In this document: piece by piece, positions 44,087 to 50,983 of the stretch
How the letters are laid out: every line of letters starts with the position of its first letter
How positions within the stretch are numbered: the first letter of the stretch is position 1
Source of the DNA: a virus
DNA: 64,000 nt
Direction: 5' to 3' (one strand)
IMG/VR virus record: IMGVR_UViG_3300021964_000018
Span: 62,001 to 126,000 of that record
Made by a program: the position numbers and the translations under genes
The notes under the pieces: generated by a model
What the model saw: the letters and a program-made list of their open reading frames with translations, nothing else
What the model was told of the DNA's origin: nothing
Database searches by the model: none

Positions 44087-44470
44087 ATGAGCAATAAAAA
44101 AGTTATATTAAAAGAATTAGATAAAATAGAGATGATTGCTGAATCTTTATATAAAATGGATAGAAAATTATCTTCAACTACATTAACTTTAAAATTAGAA
44201 AGAGATACTCATGTTCCAGATTTAATGACACGTATTAGAATATTACCGGGTGTAGCTGTAGTTGCACAAAAAGATAAGGTTGCTAGATTTTTTGATGGTG
44301 ATGCACAGTTAATGATAAATATTAAATTTTTGCCAAAATCTAATGCAATTTTAAAATCAATTAAACATTTAGCGAAAATGATTCGCAATTTACCAGGAGT
44401 TAAGTCGATAGCAGTTGAAACGTATGATAAAAGAAAAATATCAATGCACGGAAAAAAATTAATTTTATAA
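44087..44470 (+). CDS. Unknown phage protein
   Basis: 127 aa. KVARFFDGDAQLMINIKFLPKS and LRIRILPGVAVV-like strands (LMTRIRILPGVAV) followed by a helix and a second PGVKSIAVE strand suggest a small alpha/beta fold with an ACT-like repeat. No certain family. Confidence 0.5.
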   Translation: MSNKKVILKELDKIEMIAESLYKMDRKLSSTTLTLKLERDTHVPDLMTRIRILPGVAVVAQKDKVARFFDGDAQLMINIKFLPKSNAILKSIKHLAKMIRNLPGVKSIAVETYDKRKISMHGKKLIL

Positions 44471-44483
44471 TGTGAGGTGTTTT

Positions 44484-44684
44484 ATGGAAAAACAAAACAA
44501 TATTATTCCAAATAAAGAATTAACATATAACGAGCTGATGTCATTATCAGAAGATCAATTAAGAGAATTATTTCTTTTAACTCGATCAAAAATCATTACC
44601 GGTCAAAAGTTTAAAAAAGATACTACAGAAATTGAAATTTATAATTGCTATATTACTAAAGCAATTGAAGATAAAGCCAGATAA
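44484..44684 (+). CDS. Small unknown protein
   Basis: 66 aa, acidic and helical (YNELMSLSEDQLRELFLLTRSKI). Ends the GroEL-containing transcript; a terminator follows at 44710. Confidence 0.5.
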   Translation: MEKQNNIIPNKELTYNELMSLSEDQLRELFLLTRSKIITGQKFKKDTTEIEIYNCYITKAIEDKAR

Positions 44685-44709
44685 CTAAAAATTAAATTTG
44701 TAAATTTTT

Positions 44710-44737
44710 AAGCTAACTTGTGTAAGTTAGCTTTTTT
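44710..44737 (+). terminator. Rho-independent terminator
   Basis: AAGCTAACTT-GTGT-AAGTTAGCTT is a 10-bp perfect stem with T-run. It separates the GroEL operon from the sigma-factor operon. Confidence 0.85.
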
Positions 44738-44775
44738 TATGTTATAATAATATTGTAAAAACCAAAGGAGAAAAA

Positions 44776-45522
44776 TTGAGTTATAATACAGCAATTAATA
44801 ATTATTTTAAAAGTATAAGAAACATTCCTTTACTTACAAAACAACAAGAAATAGAGCTCGCAAAAAAGATTGAGCAAGGAGACATAAAAGCAAAAAAGAA
44901 AATGGTTGAATCAAACTTAAGGCTAGCAATATCAGTTGCTAAAAAATATGCCAAATACGGATCTAGTTTAGAAGATTTAATTCAAGAATCCAATATTGGT
45001 TTAATTAAGGCAGTTGAAAAGTTTGATTGGCGGAAAGGTTATAAATTTTCAACATATGCAACTTGGTGGATTAAACAAGCAGCAACACGTCATTTAACAG
45101 CAAATAATACTTTATTAAAAGTTCCATCTCATACAATTGCAAATGCAAGTAAAGTTTGGAAACTGATTCAGTCTTATCAAGAAGAATTTAATACAGAGCC
45201 TACAATTGAAGAAATTTCCGAGATTCTTAACATACCAGAAAAACACGTTAAGCAGGCAATTGAATCTTTAAAAACGCGTCATTTAAAATCAATCGACAAA
45301 CCTGTTAGTGATGAAAACAACAGGACTTTAGGAGATATTCTTCCAGATAATGCACCAAGCATTGAAACATTAATGGATCAAGAAATTATCAGACAACAAA
45401 TAGTTACTGCATTTAAATCTTTATCTAAACGAGAAGAAATTGTTTTAAGATTAAGATTTGGAATAACTGATATTGATACTAATAATAATGAAATACATGA
45501 AATTAATAACGAGGAGGAATAA
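44776..45522 (+). CDS. Sigma-70-family factor truncated in region 4
   Basis: 248 aa with TTG start six bases after AAAGGAG. Region 1.2/2: [28 protein letters not shown] and [39 protein letters not shown] (-10 recognition). Region 3 follows ([20 protein letters not shown]). Region 4.1 begins [16 protein letters not shown], and then the protein ends in Glu/Asn text where the -35 binding helix-turn-helix should be. It can still bind -10-type promoters and redirect host RNA polymerase. TATAAT at 44743 sits upstream of this gene. The next gene may supply the missing part. Confidence 0.9.
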   Translation: MSYNTAINNYFKSIRNIPLLTKQQEIELAKKIEQGDIKAKKKMVESNLRLAISVAKKYAKYGSSLEDLIQESNIGLIKAVEKFDWRKGYKFSTYATWWIKQAATRHLTANNTLLKVPSHTIANASKVWKLIQSYQEEFNTEPTIEEISEILNIPEKHVKQAIESLKTRHLKSIDKPVSDENNRTLGDILPDNAPSIETLMDQEIIRQQIVTAFKSLSKREEIVLRLRFGITDIDTNNNEIHEINNEEE

Positions 45523-45525
45523 GAT

Positions 45526-45834
45526 ATGTCAATGCCAAAAGGATATAAAAAAGAAACAGGTTATGGAACAACAAAAGCATTAGGAGGTTTATCTTATCAT
45601 GCAATTGCTAATGAAATGAATGAAAGAAACTATAAAATGAACCATTCGACTGCAAGAAATTTATTTGTAAACGCATTGATGAAAATCGCAGAAAACATAT
45701 GTAATGTTTATAATCAAAAGTTTGATCAAGAAAAAATTAAAAAGATTGCAATCGATCCAAGATTTCAAGAATCAGTTGCAGAATACATGAGAGAAATTGA
45801 ATATGAAGCTGAATCACGAGATACTAATAAATAA
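45526..45834 (+). CDS. Helix-turn-helix protein resembling sigma region 4.2
   Basis: 102 aa, three bases after the truncated sigma. LGGLSYHAIANEMNERN and NHSTARNLFVNALMKIAENI look like an HTH of the sigma region 4.2 kind (helix-turn-helix followed by A-L-x-K-I), with a small insertion. It could act as a separate region 4 that pairs with the truncated sigma, or be an unrelated transcription regulator. This assignment is an inference. Confidence 0.5.
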   Translation: MSMPKGYKKETGYGTTKALGGLSYHAIANEMNERNYKMNHSTARNLFVNALMKIAENICNVYNQKFDQEKIKKIAIDPRFQESVAEYMREIEYEAESRDTNK

Positions 45835-46072
45835 TATTGCCAAAGAAACAGAACTTTTAGAGTCATTAGAATGGGATTATGAAGTTTTAGATGAATTATA
45901 TAAATATTTAGATATTCACTTTTCAGGTGATAGTATTATTACACCTGATTTAATTCTTCAAGAAGTCAAAGAAAAGTTTGGTGAAGAGTGCGAAAAAGTT
46001 TTACGTAAATTATTTGTTGAGGTATCTATAACAAATGGATTACACATATATGACCCAGACATTGAAAATTAA
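45803..46072 (+). CDS. Small unknown acidic protein
   Basis: 89 aa from ATG 45803 (TTG 45797 is the alternative). Overlaps the HTH gene by 32 bases. Acidic helical sequence (LESLEWDYEVLDELYKYLD). No family. Confidence 0.45.
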   Translation: MKLNHEILINNIAKETELLESLEWDYEVLDELYKYLDIHFSGDSIITPDLILQEVKEKFGEECEKVLRKLFVEVSITNGLHIYDPDIEN

Positions 46073-46226
46073 ACCAGGCGATTTAGTTAAAAATATAACA
46101 ATCAAAAAGAAAGAAAAAAGAGTTGGCGTTTTATTATCAAATTATTTTAAAGAGACTGACTGGTTTTATGTTCTTTGTGATGGCAAAAAAGAACGCTGGC
46201 ATATAAGTAATATAGTTTTAGTATAA
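46035..46226 (+). CDS. Small PGDLV-motif protein
   Basis: 63 aa; the start may also be ATG 46050 (MTQTLKIKPGDLV). LKIKPGDLVKNITIKKKEKRVGVLLSNY is a short SH3-like beta barrel pattern. The gene at 46597 has the same PGDLVE start followed by a beta pattern, so the two may be paralogues. Confidence 0.5.
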   Translation: MDYTYMTQTLKIKPGDLVKNITIKKKEKRVGVLLSNYFKETDWFYVLCDGKKERWHISNIVLV

Positions 46227-46243
46227 TATTTTGGAGATAAATT

Positions 46244-46579
46244 ATGGGAACACATTGGCCGAAACCAGGGTTAAATAGTGTAGCTGAATATCAAGCTTCT
46301 GGCTACGCTTTGCCATTAACAGGATCAACAAACATTAGGTACCTTAAATATGTTGCCAGTTCAATAACATTCACAGAAGCAACCGGATCTTTTACAGTGT
46401 ATGATTCGGCAGGTAATGCTTCAGAAGCAGCAACAATTACATCAGCTTGTACTTTTAAAGGAAAGTTTTTAACTTTCATATCAACAAAAGATTGTATTGT
46501 TGAATTGACAAATATCCCGTCAGCATCGTACGGTGAGCATAATCATATTTCTGCATCTTTTAGCGATGCTCCTTTCTAA
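46244..46579 (+). CDS. Small structural protein, fibre-type
   Basis: 111 aa preceded by GGAG. TGSTNIRYLKYVASSITFTEATGSF and ASFSDAPF are beta-rich with many Ser, Thr and Gly; it resembles the fibre proteins in composition. The 53282 protein has the same kind of start and could be a relative. Confidence 0.5.
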   Translation: MGTHWPKPGLNSVAEYQASGYALPLTGSTNIRYLKYVASSITFTEATGSFTVYDSAGNASEAATITSACTFKGKFLTFISTKDCIVELTNIPSASYGEHNHISASFSDAPF

Positions 46580-46596
46580 TAATAACAGAGGTTAAG

Positions 46597-46881
46597 ATAT
46601 TTCCCCTAAAATTATTTCCAGGCGACTTAGTTGAAATAGAAAAAGCATCATTTATATTGTGTTGTACTAGGCAAGCTGTATCACATGATTGGATTGGGAG
46701 GGCGTTAGATCGCCCTTTGCTTTTTGGTTTGATTTTAGAAAAAGGGGAAAAGTCTTTTATGAAAGTTGTCTATGACGACGAATGGATGTCAACTGATAAA
46801 GAACAAAAAATTATGTACAAAGTTTATGTTCTTGGTAAAATAGTAAAATTAGATGAACGCTCTTTTGGAGAAAAATTGTGA
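46597..46881 (+). CDS. PGDLV-motif protein with a probable AUA start
   Basis: About 94 aa. The frame is open from a TAG at 46561 and no ATG, GTG or TTG occurs before TTG 46657. The conserved start KLFPGDLVEIEKASF lies upstream of that TTG, so translation must begin earlier. ATA 46597 sits five bases after AGAGG and in frame. The C-terminal part is VVYDDEWMSTDKEQKIMYKVYVLG. Paralogous to 46035 by the PGDLV motif. Overlaps the next gene by four bases. Confidence 0.5.
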   Translation: MFPLKLFPGDLVEIEKASFILCCTRQAVSHDWIGRALDRPLLFGLILEKGEKSFMKVVYDDEWMSTDKEQKIMYKVYVLGKIVKLDERSFGEKL

Positions 46882-47333
46882 GTAAAAAGAAAAAGAAAAT
46901 AGTTGCAGTATCTGGTGGTTTCGATCCAATTCATATCGGGCATGTTAGAATGATACAGGATGCAAGAAAATTAGGGAACGTTATTGTATTCTTAAACACA
47001 GACGAATGGCTTAAAAGAAAAAAAGGTTATGTTTTTATGCCTTGGGAAGAAAGAGCAGAAATACTTTTAGGTATTAAAGGTGTAAAAGAAGTCTATTCAG
47101 CAATGGATGATGATGATACTGTTTGTGAAGCTCTCAAGTTTTATAAACCGGAGGTGTTTGCAAACGGTGGGGATAGAAAACCTGGTCATGTACCAGAATA
47201 TCAAATATGTGAAGAGTTAGGAATTGAAATGGCATTTTCAGTGGGAGGTGATGATAAACCTCAATCTTCTTCATGGTTAGTTGACAAAGCAAAATATGCT
47301 AAAATCGATCATGGCGATGGGATTGTATTTTAA
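46878..47333 (+). CDS. Cytidylyltransferase-like nucleotidyltransferase
   Basis: 151 aa, GTG start. AVSGGFDPIHIGHVRMIQDA is the GxFDxxHxGH ATP/CTP motif, and VIVFLNTDEWLKRKKGYVFMPWEERAEIL the second. This is the small TagD/RfaE/GCT family, which joins a nucleotide to a sugar or alcohol phosphate. It overlaps the phosphomannomutase-like gene by one base, so the two may form a pathway to a nucleotide-activated sugar. Confidence 0.82.
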   Translation: MSKKKKKIVAVSGGFDPIHIGHVRMIQDARKLGNVIVFLNTDEWLKRKKGYVFMPWEERAEILLGIKGVKEVYSAMDDDDTVCEALKFYKPEVFANGGDRKPGHVPEYQICEELGIEMAFSVGGDDKPQSSSWLVDKAKYAKIDHGDGIVF

Positions 47334-48115
47334 TGAATAAATTATTTTTATTTGACATGGACGGAACCTTAACACCGGCCAGAAAGAAAATGAATCACAG
47401 CGTATTGACTGCATTGGAAGCATTACAAATGTCAGGTTGGGATATAGGAATAATTAGCGGTTCAGATTATGAATACATAGAACAACAGTGTAGTTTATTA
47501 TTTGATCTTACGCCTATTGACGTTACAAAAATACATTTTCTACCTTGCAACGGAACAAAATATTACTATAGCTTCAAAAAAGTTTGGGAATATGATATGC
47601 GTTCAAAGTTAGGTTCTAGTTTCATGAATAACATATATCGTAAATTATTAGAATATCAAAATACAATTGTTTCTTTATATAATCAAGATATTCCTTTAAC
47701 AGGTAATTTTTTTCAAATGAGAGGTTCTGTTTTAAACTGGTGTCCGATTGGTCGTAATGCATTACCTGAAGACAGAGAAAAATGGGTTGAAATAGACAGA
47801 AAAAAAGGAATTAGGGAATTATTCATATCAATTTTTAATAAAGTATATGATCCTAATTTAATTACGATTAAACTTGGCGGAGAAACTAGTTTTGACATCT
47901 ACCCAAAAGGATGGAATAAAACATTTCCGCTAGACAAAGAACCTTTTTTAAATTATCAAAAAATATATTTTGCAGGAGATAGATGTTTTAAATCAGGTAA
48001 TGATGAAGAATTGTATAGATGTTTAAAAGCAAAAAAGAATTGCAATGCATTTCAGGTAAATAAACCAGAAGACACAATAGAATTAATAGAAAAAGTAATT
48101 CGGGAGAAAAATTGA
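47333..48115 (+). CDS. Eukaryote-type phosphomannomutase (HAD)
   Basis: 260 aa. FLFDMDGTLTPA is the DxDGTLT HAD motif I; IGIISGSDYEYI motif II; GGETSFDIYPKGWNKTFPL is the PMM1/PMM2 substrate signature (GGxxSFDxFPxGWDKxY); and FAGDRCFKSGND motif IV. These enzymes interconvert mannose-6- and mannose-1-phosphate and are normal in eukaryotes; phages with them are unusual. With the nucleotidyltransferase upstream it could make a GDP- or CDP-sugar precursor. Confidence 0.85.
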   Translation: MNKLFLFDMDGTLTPARKKMNHSVLTALEALQMSGWDIGIISGSDYEYIEQQCSLLFDLTPIDVTKIHFLPCNGTKYYYSFKKVWEYDMRSKLGSSFMNNIYRKLLEYQNTIVSLYNQDIPLTGNFFQMRGSVLNWCPIGRNALPEDREKWVEIDRKKGIRELFISIFNKVYDPNLITIKLGGETSFDIYPKGWNKTFPLDKEPFLNYQKIYFAGDRCFKSGNDEELYRCLKAKKNCNAFQVNKPEDTIELIEKVIREKN

Positions 48116-48306
48116 AAAAAGAAGAAGTAGAAAAGTTAGTTAGTTTACGTCAATTATTAGTTGAAAAATTTTCAAAATTAAGAGATTATAAAAGTAATAC
48201 AAATGCAATCATGAAAGAATTTGATCATGCACAAGTATTACACAAGACAATCGTAGAAATAGATGGACTTTTAAAAGATTATGTAAGTTTTTCAGATAAA
48301 AAATAA
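48112..48306 (+). CDS. Small helical protein
   Basis: 64 aa, TTG start overlapping the previous stop (GGGAG site). Helical with Lys/Glu: KKEEVEKLVSLRQLLVEKFSKL. No family recognised. A hairpin with T-run follows. Confidence 0.45.
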   Translation: MKKEEVEKLVSLRQLLVEKFSKLRDYKSNTNAIMKEFDHAQVLHKTIVEIDGLLKDYVSFSDKK

Positions 48307-48328
48307 AAACTTATTACAAGATTGTTTC

Positions 48329-48363
48329 AACCCCTCATATGTAAAAATATGGGGGGTTTTTTT
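48329..48363 (+). terminator. Strong terminator directly abutting the next start codon
   Basis: AACCCCTCATAT pairs with ATATGGGGGGTT (12 bp, one T-G) around a six-base loop, followed by TTTTTTT ending right at ATG 48364. No space is left for a separate promoter and ribosome site. The only purine-rich stretch is the GGGGGG of the stem. Confidence 0.8.
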
Positions 48364-49938
48364 ATGTTGTTTTCTTTTTTAATGCTATACTTGGGTTGTA
48401 ATGATTCTACATTAATGAAAGTCGTAGAACAAAAAACTGACATTATTGTACATCCTCAAGAATTATTCTTTGGACATATCGAATCCGGACAAGAATCCGG
48501 GGAAGAAATGTTTTCAATCATGAATACAGGAAACGCTGTACTTTATGTTGAGCCGGTCTTAATGGACGGAAGTACGAGATATATCATTCCTGAATTTGAA
48601 AATGAACAGCTTATAATACAACCAGGGGAAATATTAGATGTTCCTGTCGCTTATCTGCCAATCACCTACGAACATAATGGTGCAGTAGTTAAGGTATTGT
48701 CAAATGACGAAGATAACCCGGAAATATTTGTCAGATTAGAAGGATATGGTGATGCACCAAAAATAGAGGTCAATCCGGAATATGTTGATTATGGAGATAT
48801 TTCAATTGGCTGTGATAATGAATATCGTGTGACGATTAAAAATATCGGTAATTTAGAACTAGAAATTGAAGATGTTATACAAATGACAACATTGCCTAAT
48901 GATATTAATATTGATTACGGCAGTCTACCTGAACCTCCTTGGGAGTTGTCACAAAATGAAGAGATAGACCTTTTAATAAAATATACTCCAAATGATATTG
49001 GTCTAGACGAAAGTATTGTTAAAATTAATAGCAATGATCCAATTAATGAAAGCTTAGAAATAGTACAGGAAGGAAATGGGGATGTTGAGCACTGGATAAT
49101 TCAAGAATGGATTCAAGAAGAAGAAATGATTTATGATATTCTTTGGATTATTGACAATAGCGGATCGATGAATACATTTCAAACCCGCCTATCAGCAAAC
49201 ATGGCAAATTTTATGTCATATATAAATGCATCTGGTAATGTAAATTTTAGAATGGGTTTCATAACAACAGATCAATATCAATTAGTTGCAGCTTATATTG
49301 ACAATAATACCCCTAATGTTAATGTTGCAGCTGCTAATATCGTTGACAGTATAGGAATTCACGGATCAGGTACTGAGAAGGGTTTAGAAAAAGCAGCATT
49401 AGCACTGGAATATTTTACTTTGACAGGTACATTTTTAAGAGAAGATGCTAACTTAATTATGATATTTGTTTCTGACGAATATGACTATTCTCCGCATGGA
49501 ACTGCTGTTTATATTAATGATTATTTATCTTATAAATCTTCAGATAAAATAAAGGCATATGCAGTTATTGGTGATCCTCCAACTGGATGTCAAACTTCAA
49601 ACGGTACTTGGAGCGTAAATGCACACTTTGGTGTTGAATATTATGATGTTGCAATGGCTTTGGGAGGGAGTTGGTATTCGATATGTGAATATGATTGGTC
49701 AAATAATATGACAAATTTGGCACAAGATATTACAATTAAATCTTCATTTGGATTAGAAGAACCTGATCCGATTGTTGATACAATTGAAGTTTATGTTAAT
49801 GGACAACTAGTAACGTCAGGATGGAGTTATGACCCGGCAGAAAATTGGATACGTTTTGATCAAAATAATATTCCTGCAGGAGGTCAAACAATAAGAATTG
49901 AATATGCAACTTATGGTTGCGGAGAAATTGAACAATGA
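48364..49938 (+). CDS. Surface lipoprotein with ASH-like beta domains and a von Willebrand A domain
   Basis: 524 aa. MLFSFLMLYLGC is a lipoprotein signal with Cys12 in the lipobox. Residues about 25-230 look like two Hydin/ASH (choice-of-anchor D-type) beta domains (VHPQELFFGHIESG, VNPEYVDYGDISIG). From about 260 a VWA domain follows: DILWIIDNSGSMNTF has the DxSxS MIDAS site. The end has a small beta domain (VYVNGQLVTSGW). Such proteins are typical of the cell surfaces of deltaproteobacteria and relatives. The phage could use it to alter or block the host surface. The start overlaps a terminator; the stop overlaps the protease gene. Confidence 0.75.
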   Translation: MLFSFLMLYLGCNDSTLMKVVEQKTDIIVHPQELFFGHIESGQESGEEMFSIMNTGNAVLYVEPVLMDGSTRYIIPEFENEQLIIQPGEILDVPVAYLPITYEHNGAVVKVLSNDEDNPEIFVRLEGYGDAPKIEVNPEYVDYGDISIGCDNEYRVTIKNIGNLELEIEDVIQMTTLPNDINIDYGSLPEPPWELSQNEEIDLLIKYTPNDIGLDESIVKINSNDPINESLEIVQEGNGDVEHWIIQEWIQEEEMIYDILWIIDNSGSMNTFQTRLSANMANFMSYINASGNVNFRMGFITTDQYQLVAAYIDNNTPNVNVAAANIVDSIGIHGSGTEKGLEKAALALEYFTLTGTFLREDANLIMIFVSDEYDYSPHGTAVYINDYLSYKSSDKIKAYAVIGDPPTGCQTSNGTWSVNAHFGVEYYDVAMALGGSWYSICEYDWSNNMTNLAQDITIKSSFGLEEPDPIVDTIEVYVNGQLVTSGWSYDPAENWIRFDQNNIPAGGQTIRIEYATYGCGEIEQ

Positions 49939-50423
49939 AAGCTATTGCGAGTTTTCTTTTCTTTTTATCTGTCGCATGTGTATTTTCAGTAGGAAAACAT
50001 GCAAAAACATTACCGGCTTATATTTGGGATATGCCTCCGTCAATTGTGAATTGTATCGACAAAGAAGATATGAACCCAAAATTATTTGATGATGCTGTTA
50101 AATTTTGGGAATCATATGGTCATGAATTCTTGTTCAAGGAAAACAATAAAAGTGACATATGTGAATCAGATTACCCTTATGGTTTTATTATTGTAAAAGT
50201 ATCATATGATTTAGAATATTATATTTTAGGGCAAACAGAAAAAATATATAGAAAACCAACAAATAAAATGAAGGGTTCGATAATTTATTTAAATTATTAT
50301 TATATCGACGATGGTTTAATCCTTGCTCATGAAATTGGGCATGCTTTAGGATATAAACATGTAGATCAGATAGGACATATTATGAATCCAATGAGGCCTA
50401 ACGCCGATTATTACTTTTATTAA
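49935..50423 (+). CDS. Secreted metzincin-type zinc metalloprotease
   Basis: 162 aa, coupled to the lipoprotein by ATGA. MKAIASFLFFLSVACVFSVG is a signal peptide. H132-E-I-G-H136-A-L-G139-Y-K-H142 is the HExxHxxGxxH zinc motif of metzincins, followed by HIMNPM, the Met-turn. The small size suggests an archaemetzincin- or matrixin-like core. It would act in the periplasm or outside. Operon with a surface lipoprotein suggests a joint job on the host envelope. It ends tail-to-tail with the minus-strand gene. Confidence 0.8.
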   Translation: MKAIASFLFFLSVACVFSVGKHAKTLPAYIWDMPPSIVNCIDKEDMNPKLFDDAVKFWESYGHEFLFKENNKSDICESDYPYGFIIVKVSYDLEYYILGQTEKIYRKPTNKMKGSIIYLNYYYIDDGLILAHEIGHALGYKHVDQIGHIMNPMRPNADYYFY

Positions 50424-50983
50424 ATATGATATCCGTTATCTGTTCCAGCATCGTAAAAATAAAAACCTGCTCCATTTGATTGCCATGTTCCAGCATCCCT
50501 TCTAAACTCAACTGTGCAAGTTCCTGGGCCAGTGTTGTTGGCAGCAAAAATACAGATAGGATAATAAATTCCTGCATTTAGCGTAATGTTTCCACTGGTT
50601 CTAGTTTGAGGGAGGTGCACCCCGCCATTATCGACAGTAGCATCAGCATTCACCATGTTTGCATTTGTTTGCTGTGCAGCATTTCTTGGTTCTCCGGTGT
50701 CTTCCCTATTAATCCAAAGAAATGATGCATCATCAGAATTAGTTCTAAATTGCCAAGTAGTGGAGTCTTGATCGGGAAGAAAATAACCACGCCATATAAC
50801 TGCATCAGTTGTAGATATTGTAAAAGAATTTATGGAAGTACTTACACTTTCTGCATCCGGGTCTCCTCCTGAAGCTGCAATTGCAGCTGGATCTGCATAA
50901 TACGCATCGTGCCAAGCTTGATAATACAAACCGGCTGTATAAACTCTTATCTGTCCAGGATTTTGTATTTGATTAATAATCAT
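50420..50983 (-). CDS. PA14/GLEYA-like carbohydrate-binding structural protein
   Basis: 187 aa on the minus strand. AGLYYQAWHDAYYAD, AVIWRGYFLPDQDSTTWQFRTNSDDASFLWINRED and LNAGIYYPICIFAANN are the PA14/GLEYA beta-barrel pattern, with Asp-Asp at the metal/sugar site. Such domains bind sugars. It overlaps the fibre gene, so it is probably a receptor-binding part of that fibre. Confidence 0.65.
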   Translation of the reverse strand: MIINQIQNPGQIRVYTAGLYYQAWHDAYYADPAAIAASGGDPDAESVSTSINSFTISTTDAVIWRGYFLPDQDSTTWQFRTNSDDASFLWINREDTGEPRNAAQQTNANMVNADATVDNGGVHLPQTRTSGNITLNAGIYYPICIFAANNTGPGTCTVEFRRDAGTWQSNGAGFYFYDAGTDNGYHI

